From positions 44,838,026 to 44,902,025 of the forward strand of contig CM034240.1 of NCBI GenBank assembly GCA_019916065.1: a stretch of 64,000 bases of DNA. The letters run 5' to 3'. Position 1 is the first letter of the stretch. Every line of letters begins with the position of its first letter. Under the pieces are notes generated by a model. That model saw nothing but the letters and a program-made list of their open reading frames with translations, was not told the DNA's origin and did no database searches. Below are positions 38,480 through 46,633 of the stretch, one piece after another. The DNA is from Vitellaria paradoxa. Its lineage: Eukaryota; Streptophyta; Magnoliopsida; Ericales; Sapotaceae. The translations under genes and the position numbers were made by a program.

Positions 38480-41400
38480 ATGGCATCCAACAAAGAGCGG
38501 ATTGAAGCCTTAGAGACAGGGCTTGGTGGGGTTCAAGATGGCTTGCAACAGATGGAGTTGGGAATGGCGAATAAGTTCAACCATCTAGAGGCAACTATTC
38601 AAAAGCTTTCAGATGCTCTCCTTTCAAGCAATGCCTCGTTTAGCCATAACAACCCTGAGCCAGCAGTCCAGCCACGTTTCCACAGAGAAGAGACTAAGGG
38701 CAGCAACCCAAACAGCTCCTCTAAACCAACTCGGCTGGAGTTCCCCAAATATTCCGGTGAAGACCCAACGGAATGGTTTGCGAAAGTTGACCAATTTTTT
38801 GAATTCCAAGGAACACCAGAAGCCTATAAGGTGTCTTTGGCCTCCTTTCACCTTGAAGGAGAAGCAAACCAGTGGTGGAGATGGCTTCGGCGGACATATG
38901 AAGAAGAAGGCAAAGAGGTATCGTGGGCTGTGTTCGAGGAGGAATTATGGGCACGGTTTGGTCCTACTGAGGGAGAAGATTTTGATGAGGCCCTATCCCA
39001 CATTCGGCAAGAAGGCACCTTACGTGATTACCAGCAAGAATTCGAAAGGCTGGGCAACCGTGTGCATAAATGGACGCAAAAGGCTCTGGTGGGTACCTTC
39101 ATGGGAGGACTCAAACCGGAAATTGCTGATGGAATCCGGATGTTTAAGCCAAGAACGTTGAAAGACGCTATTAGTTTGGCCAGGATGCGGGATGAACAAC
39201 TCTCAAGGCAGCGAAAATTCATGAGACTTCCACCATCTACGAGAGCTCTCCCAGCCACACCACCACCTGCTCGTGCAGCACGCGCTCTTCCTGATGTTCC
39301 GGTGAAACGATTATCATGGGAAGAAATGCAACGGAGGAGAGCACAAGGCCTCTGTTTCCATTGCAATGAACGCTTTACCACCGGGCATAGATGTCAGAGG
39401 CCCCAGCTTTTGCTCTTGGAAGGACATACCAGTGCTGGGAACCTAGAATGTGAACACATCACCGATCGGCAAACAGAAGAAGAGGATCACAGGGAGGTGC
39501 AAGAAGTGGGAACCGAACCCGAAATCACGCTACACGCATTGACTGGATGGAGTGCACCGCGAACAATGCGATTGACGGCAAAAGTTGGTTCGCAAGAAAT
39601 AACGGTGCTGGTTGACAGTGGATCGACGCATAACTTCCTGAGTGACCGGCTGGCTAGTTTGCTTAAATTGGCTGTGGTGCCTACAGAGGCGTTTACTGTT
39701 CGAGTTGCAAATGGAGAGAGATTGAAGTGTCAAGGATGCTTTGAAAAGGTAAGAGTGGATCTACAGGGTACCAGATTTTACCTCACTTTTTTTTCTCTAC
39801 CCTTAGTGGGGTTTGACATCATCCTGGGTGTTCAATGGTTGGAGATGTTGGGTTCGGTGGTTTGTAATTGGAAAGAATTAACAATGGATTTTGTGTGGGA
39901 AAATCAAGCCCGAAGGTTGCAAGGGACGGGAGTGCCAGCTAACCAGGAAGCTTCAATTAAGGAGATCTCAAAGGAATACCGCCAGGGCCATGCATTATTT
40001 GCGGTGTGTTTCCAACCAATCACAAATATGACATCGAAGGACGTGGTGCAAGCTGATAAGCAGCATGATATGCAGACAGTGCTGAAAGAATATGAAGACG
40101 TGTTCCAGGAACCCTGCAGTTTGCCACCTGTGCGTGACATCGATCATTGCATTACGCTCAAAGAAGGAACTGAGCCAATAAATGTAAGGCCATACCGCTA
40201 TGCCCATTTTCAGAAGGCAGAAATTGAGAGGCAAGTCCAAGAAATGCTAGATTCAGGTCTTATTCGTCCGAGCACCAGTCCATTCTCTTCACCAGTGCTT
40301 TTAGTAAAAAAAAAAGATGGGAGTTGGCGCTTTTGCACAGACTATCGCGCCCTCAATGCCGCCACTATCAAAGACCGCTTCCCAATCCCTACAGTAGATG
40401 ACATGCTGGATGAACTCTACGGTGCCTCCTACTTTACCAAGTTGGACTTGCGAGCAGGCTATCACCAAGTAAGAGTTAACCTTTCCGACATTTCCAAAAC
40501 TGCATTTCGTACTCATAACGGACATTATGAATATTTGGTTATGCCATTTGGCCTATGTAATGCTCCATCTACCTTCCAAGCCATTATGAATGCTATCTTT
40601 CGCCCTCATCTCAGAAAATTCATATTAGTTTTCTTTGATGATATATTGGTGTATAGTCCCACGTGGGACAAGCATTTGACGCATGTAAAGCAAACCTTGG
40701 AGATACTGCGGCAACACAAATTTTTTGCCAAATTTAGCAAATGTGTCTTTGGGCAACGGGAGCTAGAATACTTGGGCCATATTGTCACCCATCAAGGCGT
40801 CAAAGTGGATGATAGTAAAATTGCAGCCATGGTGGCATGGCCACAACCTACTAATATTTCAGAATTACGTGGGTTCTTGGGTCTTACAGGTTACTACAGG
40901 AAATTCGTCCAACACTATGGCCTCATTGCCCGGCCACTCACTAACCTTCTCAAGAAAGGTCAATTCGGGTGGAACACAGAAGCTGCGGCTGCCTTCCTTG
41001 CTCTTAAGCATGCAATGACCACCACACCCACGTTGGCAATGCCAAATTTCAATGACTCCTTTACTATTGAGACCGACGCTTCTGGGGATGGCATTGGGGC
41101 AGTATTAACTCAACAAGGCAAACCAGTGGCATTCATGAGTCGTGCCTTAGGGGTGACCAAGAAATCATGGTCCACTTATGCCAAGGAAATGTTGGCCATC
41201 ATAGAAGCAATACGTATGTGGCGACCTTATATATTGGGCCGAAAATTTTACATCCAAACAGATCAAAGGAGCCTTAAGTATTTTTTGGAGCAACGAGTGG
41301 CCACACCAGAGCAACAAAAGTGGGTGGCCAAGCTTCTAGGCTATGATTACGAGATTATATACCGACCGGGTCGTGAAAATTCTGCAGCCGATGCCCTATC

Positions 41401-42967
41401 ACGTAAACAAGGTAGTCCTATTCTCCATCATCTTTTTATTTCCCAGGTGAGTCTGTGGGAGGAGATAAAAAATGCAGCAAAGGATGATCCATACATTCAA
41501 TCCATGGGGAAAGTGGCCGAATCTCAACCTGAAGGCCCATTCACTTGGCGCGGTGGCTTACTTCGTTACAAGGGCTGCGTGATCATACCTGCCAATCAAT
41601 CACTTCGGGCCAAGTTACTCTATGAAATGCACGACACTAAAATGGGTGGTCATTCAGGTGTGCTACGCACACTTAAGAAGTTGGCGCAACAATTTTATTG
41701 GCCAGCGATGCATAAGTCAGTCCAAGACTATGTGAAGGGGTGTGAGGTGTGCCAAAAAACTAAGGCAGAAACGTTGGCTCCTGCGGGACTCCTTCAGCCG
41801 CTGCCAATTCCATGCCAGGTCTGGGAAGATATAACCTTGGATTTCATTGAGGGGCTACCTACTTCTCAAGGCAAGGATACCATTTTGGTGGTCGTAGACA
41901 GGTTAAGTAAGTCAGCCCACTTTCTTACTTTAACCCATCCATTTACTGCAAAAATGGTGGCAGAAAAATTTGTCGAAGGAGTCATCAAATTACATGGGAT
42001 GCCCAGGTCCATTGTGAGTGACCGAGACCCAATATTCATCAACAAGTTCTGGCAAGAGTTTTTCAAGATGTCGGGATCCAAGCTGCAGCTCAGCTCCGCA
42101 TACCATCCACAGACCGACGGACAAACGGAGGTGGTCAACCGCTGCATTGAACAGTATCTTCGCTGTTTTGTTCATCAGTGGCCACGCCAATGGAGTTCTT
42201 TCTTACCTTGGGCGGAGTACTGGTATAACACAACGTACCATATTTCCACTGGAATGACTCCCTTTCAGGCATTATACGGCAGACTTCCACCATCCATTCC
42301 CTCATACAAAGATGGTCTCTCCCTGGTGCACGAAGTTGATCAGCAGTTACGAAATCGAGATGAGCTGCTTTGGCAACTCAAAACAAATTTGGAAAGGTCA
42401 ATCAATCGGACGAAACAATTGGCAGACCAAAGGCGCAGGGATATTTCGTTCAATGTCGGCGATATGGTCCTCTTAAAACTCCAACCGTACCGCCAGCAGA
42501 CAGTCTTCAAACGAGTTCACCAGAAATTGGCTAGCCGTTTCTATGGGCCTTACCGGATTATTGAGAAGCTAGGCCCAGTCGCCTACAAGTTACAATTGCC
42601 CGCGGAGGCACGCATTCATCCCGTTTTCCATGTATCGCTACTTAAGCGGTATGCGAATCAAGGTGCAAAGATAGGAACAGAGTCTACAGAATTACCGCCA
42701 TTCACTGATGAAGGGGCAATAATTTTGGAACCGCTAGCTCTCCTAGACACTCGCTGGGTTAAGCACGGAGCTCAATTTGTGGAAGAAAGCTTAGTGCAAT
42801 GGAAACATCTACCACGGGAGGAAGCAACTTGGGAGCCCACCAACGTGTTGCGGGAGAGATTTTCTGGCATGGACCTTGAGGACAAGGATCCACTTCATGG
42901 GGGGAGGATTGATAGGCCACGTAGATCGAAGAGGGGCCTAAAGCCAAATCCCAAGTATCAAGGATGA
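38480..42967 (+). CDS. Gag-Pol polyprotein of a Ty3/gypsy chromovirus element (1495 aa)
   Basis: One open frame with no stop or frameshift. Order: Gag (EWFAKVDQFFEFQG, ~100-200), Cys/His knuckle (CFHC...GHRC, ~292), aspartic protease (VLVDSGST, ~378), reverse transcriptase (FRTHNGHYEYLVMPFGL; active site VFFDDILVYS at ~720), RNase H (IETDASGDGIG, ~863), integrase with a zinc-binding C..C (CEVCQ, ~1089) and catalytic D, D, E positions (LDFIEG ~1120, VSDRDP ~1180, TEVVNR ~1217), then a C-terminal chromodomain (VQWKHLPREEATWE, ~1435). The RT box is FFDD where YVDD or FLDD is common. The last 18 residues and stop are inside the 3' LTR. All catalytic landmarks are intact, so it could be active. 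Confidence 0.95.
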   Translation: MASNKERIEALETGLGGVQDGLQQMELGMANKFNHLEATIQKLSDALLSSNASFSHNNPEPAVQPRFHREETKGSNPNSSSKPTRLEFPKYSGEDPTEWFAKVDQFFEFQGTPEAYKVSLASFHLEGEANQWWRWLRRTYEEEGKEVSWAVFEEELWARFGPTEGEDFDEALSHIRQEGTLRDYQQEFERLGNRVHKWTQKALVGTFMGGLKPEIADGIRMFKPRTLKDAISLARMRDEQLSRQRKFMRLPPSTRALPATPPPARAARALPDVPVKRLSWEEMQRRRAQGLCFHCNERFTTGHRCQRPQLLLLEGHTSAGNLECEHITDRQTEEEDHREVQEVGTEPEITLHALTGWSAPRTMRLTAKVGSQEITVLVDSGSTHNFLSDRLASLLKLAVVPTEAFTVRVANGERLKCQGCFEKVRVDLQGTRFYLTFFSLPLVGFDIILGVQWLEMLGSVVCNWKELTMDFVWENQARRLQGTGVPANQEASIKEISKEYRQGHALFAVCFQPITNMTSKDVVQADKQHDMQTVLKEYEDVFQEPCSLPPVRDIDHCITLKEGTEPINVRPYRYAHFQKAEIERQVQEMLDSGLIRPSTSPFSSPVLLVKKKDGSWRFCTDYRALNAATIKDRFPIPTVDDMLDELYGASYFTKLDLRAGYHQVRVNLSDISKTAFRTHNGHYEYLVMPFGLCNAPSTFQAIMNAIFRPHLRKFILVFFDDILVYSPTWDKHLTHVKQTLEILRQHKFFAKFSKCVFGQRELEYLGHIVTHQGVKVDDSKIAAMVAWPQPTNISELRGFLGLTGYYRKFVQHYGLIARPLTNLLKKGQFGWNTEAAAAFLALKHAMTTTPTLAMPNFNDSFTIETDASGDGIGAVLTQQGKPVAFMSRALGVTKKSWSTYAKEMLAIIEAIRMWRPYILGRKFYIQTDQRSLKYFLEQRVATPEQQKWVAKLLGYDYEIIYRPGRENSAADALSRKQGSPILHHLFISQVSLWEEIKNAAKDDPYIQSMGKVAESQPEGPFTWRGGLLRYKGCVIIPANQSLRAKLLYEMHDTKMGGHSGVLRTLKKLAQQFYWPAMHKSVQDYVKGCEVCQKTKAETLAPAGLLQPLPIPCQVWEDITLDFIEGLPTSQGKDTILVVVDRLSKSAHFLTLTHPFTAKMVAEKFVEGVIKLHGMPRSIVSDRDPIFINKFWQEFFKMSGSKLQLSSAYHPQTDGQTEVVNRCIEQYLRCFVHQWPRQWSSFLPWAEYWYNTTYHISTGMTPFQALYGRLPPSIPSYKDGLSLVHEVDQQLRNRDELLWQLKTNLERSINRTKQLADQRRRDISFNVGDMVLLKLQPYRQQTVFKRVHQKLASRFYGPYRIIEKLGPVAYKLQLPAEARIHPVFHVSLLKRYANQGAKIGTESTELPPFTDEGAIILEPLALLDTRWVKHGAQFVEESLVQWKHLPREEATWEPTNVLRERFSGMDLEDKDPLHGGRIDRPRRSKRGLKPNPKYQG
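42899..42909 (+). promoter_or_regulatory. Polypurine tract of the gypsy element
   Basis: GGGGGGAGGAT immediately before the 3' LTR, the expected plus-strand primer. It is also translated, as GGR of the polyprotein. Confidence 0.85.
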
Positions 42968-43277
42968 TGGCGCACGTAAGATGGGCACTACTGCGTGGCT
43001 TGCGGAAGACTAACGTTGCTGTGCAACGTGGGAGTTAGTTTAGGAATCTGTTTTTATTTTTAGTTTTATTTTATTTTGCTTTGCGTTGTTGTTTACCGAG
43101 TAGCTTACTTTTCGGTCATGTACTCGTTTATTTCGCTGGGCTTTAGCCTATTTAAACTAGAGGTTATCAATAAAAAAAAGGGAGGAGAAGACTTTTCTAA
43201 ACCTGTGGTTTATTCTCGCCCAAAAGAGAGTGCAGTTACCTTTCTTACATTGATAGCTTTGACTGGGACCTCTATCA
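42910..43277 (+). repeat. 3' LTR of the gypsy element
   Basis: 368 bp, differing from the 5' LTR at two positions by eye. The Gag-Pol stop codon (42965-42967) is 56-58 bases inside it. Confidence 0.95.
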
Positions 43278-43787
43278 CCTTGAAATCCCTGTAAATCGAC
43301 GACAGGCGAAAGCCTTGTAATGGCAGTTCCTGAGTCAATTAAGAGGACAACTGCAATCTTTCCATGACTGAGACTTTGGACCTTGAAAAGCCACCCCACA
43401 CCAATACTTAATTCCAGTGAGGCTCAATAAGTAGAAATTCGAAAGCTGTGGATTTTGTTCCATTTTTTCAGTGAACGGAATTGCGGTTGAGTTTCTTGTA
43501 AAATGAACTATTCATCAGCATTAGTTGAAGGAATGCAGTACGAAAAAAACACCTTCAAATATAGAAAAAGTTTGAGAAATCGAATGAAAGATTCCTCCTC
43601 TGTTTAGGTTTTACATTCCTAATTAGTAATTTGTGAGCAAAAAACAATCAACTACGACAACATTATAGTTTAGAGCCGGGAGTTTGTTCCCAGAAGGTAG
43701 AGGGATTTGGCTACCTGAGGTTTTCAATTTGGCTAGAAATTTTGTTTTTGATCCCAAGCCTTCGTTAATTTATTCCAGTCATTTGTT

Positions 43788-43996
43788 TTTTTTTTTTTTT
43801 TTATTTTAACACCAGAGTCTACAAATCAACAAAGTTGCTCTGCAGACTAAGATTTATATGCAATACACACACGCCTAACTCTCGATGTGGGGTGTGTGTG
43901 TTGTATATAAGTTTTAGTCTACAAACTAACTTTCTTAGTTGGTTTGTGGACTCTGATGTTAAAATAAAAAAAAAAAACAATATTGTTCCAGTCATT
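43788..43996. mobile_element. Foldback-type insertion in copy 1
   Basis: The arms TTATTTTAACACCAGAGTCT (from 43801) and, reversed, TTATTTTAACATCAGAGTCC (to 43966) pair over most of ~70 bp, with an inner CACACACG/GTGTGTGT hairpin. The insertion is flanked by a 17-bp direct repeat TATTCCAGTCATTTGTT (43771-43787, 43997-44013). Copy 2 has the repeat once and no insertion (about 47200). Confidence 0.75.
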
Positions 43997-44585
43997 TATT
44001 CCAGTCATTTGTTAGTATAATGTAAACACACACACACACAGAGCACACTAAAGTAAAATTATAGACAATACATTGAAGCACGCTTGCTAGTATCAGACAA
44101 CACAATCACAATATGGTACAAAGTGAAGACAAGATAAGGCTTATCTTTTCCCAAGAAGTCCCCACCAAATTGACTGCAAATGGGGAGATGGAGGGAGTTA
44201 CTTAGCATGCGTAAAGCATAAAAATCAGTTGAATTCCGTTTGGAAAGATTTCAATTTTAGAGTTGATTTGATCTGATGATCTGTTTGAAACATATATTTA
44301 ACTTCAATGATGAATTAAAATTCCCGTGTTTGAAATCTAAGTAGAAAATATTAAATTTGAACCTGTAATAAATAGAATAATATGAGATATTAAGATAAAT
44401 TTATCTATTTTTTTAAATAGTTGAAAAAATCATTTATTTATCAAATTTTATCATTTTAAATTAGATTTCAAATAGTAAAAAAATCTCAGAGTTTCAATCA
44501 CAAAATAAAATCAAATTTTAACTTATAAAAATTTTATTTTAATTCCAAACATGACAACAGATTAAAATTCTTATCAAATAAAATT

Positions 44586-45090
44586 GAGTAAATTACATTT
44601 ACTACTGCATAATATTTTGGTAATTATATTTATCACCCATAACATTTAAAAATTACACTTATCTCTCTTATCTTAAAATGTTGTTAACACTGATCCTCTT
44701 TTAATAAAATCAGTCATTATAACTTAATATAAAATGTCAGACTAATCTAAATTTTATTTTTTTTTTATTTTACCCCCTCTTTCTTTTACACATCGTCAAT
44801 TTTTTTTTGTTACAAAAATTTTCAAAAATTTTATATCATTACTTATTTTTTGGGGACTTTTATAAAGATAAAAATGTGAGAGATAAAGGGATAAAATAAA
44901 AAATGTTTAAAATTTAAATTATTTTAATATTTTTTGTTAAGTTTTATCAACTAATTTTATTAGAAGTGGGTCAATACTAATAGTATTTTAAAATAAAAAA
45001 TATAAGTGTAATTTTTTAATATTATGAAAATTAAATCATGAAATTGATCAAATTTTAAGATGTGATATACGTAATTTATCCAATAAAATG
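44586..45090. mobile_element. MITE with GAGTAAATTACAT ends, copy 1
   Basis: Left end GAGTAAATTACATTTACTAC, right end (minus strand) GGATAAATTACGTATATCAC. The same element is in copy 2 (about 47821-48340), so it predates the duplication. Non-coding. Confidence 0.55.
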
Positions 45091-45226
45091 TAATTTCACC
45101 AATTTCACTTTTCCGAATAGGGATTGCGGGCTAGTTATTGATCGTACATCCCAATGCAGAGACCAATGAACAAAGCTAAAGCCAACCTATTGCCACCATT
45201 CATTGAATGGGAGTGGCTTTTGGGAC

Positions 45227-45495
45227 GGGTTTAAGAGATTACAGTGAAAAAATTCATTCTAAGAATTATAGTAAAAAAATAAAGGGTTGAGATCTTTTGT
45301 ACTTTAACAGTATGTGACTTTTTATATTTTGTATTGATTATACTTTAATCAAAATTTTTAAATTTATATTTAAAAAAAATAATTTTAATTATATTAAAAG
45401 TAGAATCATTGGATTAAAGTGCAGAAGATCTCATCTCTACATTTTTTACTGTAACCCTTAACAGTAAATTTTTCCATCGTAATCCTCTTGAACCC
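45227..45495. mobile_element. Mutator-type MITE with 9-bp target duplication
   Basis: 269 bp between perfect copies of TTTTGGGAC (45218-45226, 45496-45504). Terminal inverted repeats of ~55 bp start GGGTTTAAGAGATTACAGTG and GGGTTCAAGAGGATTACGAT. Copy 2 holds TTTTGGGAC once, uninterrupted, near 48472. Size of the duplication and long TIRs point to Mutator-like elements. Confidence 0.85.
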
Positions 45496-45649
45496 TTTTG
45501 GGACATTATATAAATAAGACATTAATTGCCCAGGTCCGTTTCCATTGATGAGATTCAGTTTCCTTAACACCACAAATATCTGCCTTGCTTGACATTGAAA
45601 TCCTACCTGGTGGTCGAAGCGATGACTTTAAAGAGTTCACAGTTTTTAG

Positions 45650-45918
45650 GGGTTTAAGGGTTACAGTGAGAAAATCTGTTGTAAGAGTTATAGTGAGTTA
45701 ATTAACGGTTAAAATGTGATTATATTTTAATATAATATGTCTTTTTATATTCTTCATTAATGGTGTTTCAATCAGATTTTATATAACTTTTATTTTTATT
45801 TTAAATTTAATTTTATTACATTAAATTAAGACAATTAAATTTGATGTAATTACATCTTAATCGTTGATTGACTCACTGCTCATATAGTGGATTTTCCCAT
45901 TACAGCTTCCTGAAACCC
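45650..45918. mobile_element. Second Mutator-type MITE of the same family
   Basis: Ends GGGTTTAAGGGTTACAGTGA and, on the minus strand, GGGTTTCAGGAAGCTGTAAT match the 45227 element. Its left part is also in copy 2 (from about 48620), where the duplication ends inside it. The target duplication is imperfect (CATTTTTGR-like). Confidence 0.65.
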
Positions 45919-45963
45919 ATTTTTGGGTTGGCAAGACAATCACGCATGAGCATATATTTAAAG

Positions 45964-46208
45964 TGAATGAAAAGAGTTAAGTAAAATTTAATAAAAGTTA
46001 TGAGTCTGTAATTTGTATAGTAAATTAAAAAGTGAATAATTTTTAAAAATTTTTAATATTTTTCAGTAAATATTAAAGTTTTAAACGAATGAAAAGAGTT
46101 AAGTAAAATTTAATAAAACATATGAGTTCGTAATTCGTATAGTAATTAAAAAGTGTATAATTTTTAAAAATTTTTAATATTTTTAGGTAAATATCAAAGT
46201 TTTAAACG
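45964..46208 (+). repeat. Tandem duplication of a ~121-bp unit
   Basis: GAATGAAAAGAGTTAAGTAA begins both units (about 45966 and 46088). Both continue with TAATAAAA, GAGT..GTAATT, TTTTTAAAAATTTTTAATAT and AAAGTTTTAAACG, with a few differences. Confidence 0.85.
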
Positions 46209-46633
46209 GAGCTCTAATTGTTAAATTGTGGTATCACAAAACCCACAATACAGCTTCGATGATTGTCAGGTTACAGTTGATGATTTTTTTTTTAACTCGG
46301 AATCCTCACTAATTTATTACAATTCTTAATAAACCACGTAGTTGATGGGTAAACTAAAGAAATATATACTATTCTTTACACATAAGCTGCTTAAATCAGA
46401 AATTAAACCCCTTATGACCTCTGTAAAAAGTATATGTATAATTCATTCGAACTAATCTCATGGGACCAGTTGATGACTTTGCAGTTCTTAAATCTCTACT
46501 GCGATAAATAGTAAAAGATCTTGGGGTCTCGCGAAAGGAAATGTTTTCGTTCTAGATTTTTCTTTTTATTTATTTATTTATTTTTTCTGAAAAAGAACCA
46601 TAGTAGAATGATGTATTTGTCGGTTTGAAAACG

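Larger units (their letters stand above)
38093..43277 (+). mobile_element. Complete Ty3/gypsy LTR retrotransposon, chromovirus (Reina-like)
   Basis: 5185 bp with two 368-bp LTRs, perfect 5-bp target duplication CCTTG (38088-38092 and 43278-43282), a primer-binding site complementary to initiator tRNA-Met, a polypurine tract and one uninterrupted Gag-Pol frame. By eye the LTRs differ at only two positions (A/G differences near 38162 and 38198). At plant neutral rates of about 0.7-1.3 x 10^-8 per site per year that gives roughly 0.2-0.4 million years. The small size, short LTRs, single ORF and chromodomain suggest the Reina lineage; lineage is inferred. Confidence 0.95.
37930..43445 (-). pseudogene. 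Aspartic protease (nepenthesin-type, A1) pseudogene, copy 1, split by a retrotransposon
   Basis: On the minus strand, 43445-43278 continues at 38092-37930 once the 5.2-kb element and one target copy are removed. It reads FYLLSLTGI, then after a one-base frameshift LLIDSGTAITRLSP (the second catalytic DSG region of plant A1 proteases), and after further drift FSILDTCLYLSGCLEVKIPT, which matches the Cys-containing ILDTCYDFSGY...IPT region of the family. Only the C-terminal part of a protease remains; there is no N-terminal domain. The frameshift and the element make it non-functional. It was already dead before the insertion, since copy 2 shares the frameshift. Confidence 0.7.
43278..45829 (+). 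repeat. Duplicated segment, copy 1 (continues left at 38040-38092)
   Basis: With the gypsy element removed, 38040-38092 plus 43278-45829 aligns with 46634-48799. By eye the first ~290 bp after the insertion differ by about 6%. Copy 1 additionally carries the gypsy element, a ~209-bp foldback insertion (43788-43996) and a 269-bp MITE (45227-45495), none of which is in copy 2. Confidence 0.9.

Noticed and set aside
38613..42947. Further frames on both strands inside the gypsy element
   Set aside because: All lie within the long Gag-Pol frame and show no domain motifs of their own.
38093..43277. Endogenous pararetrovirus instead of a retrotransposon
   Set aside because: Two LTRs, an integrase, a chromodomain and a target duplication identify it as a Ty3/gypsy element; no movement protein is present.
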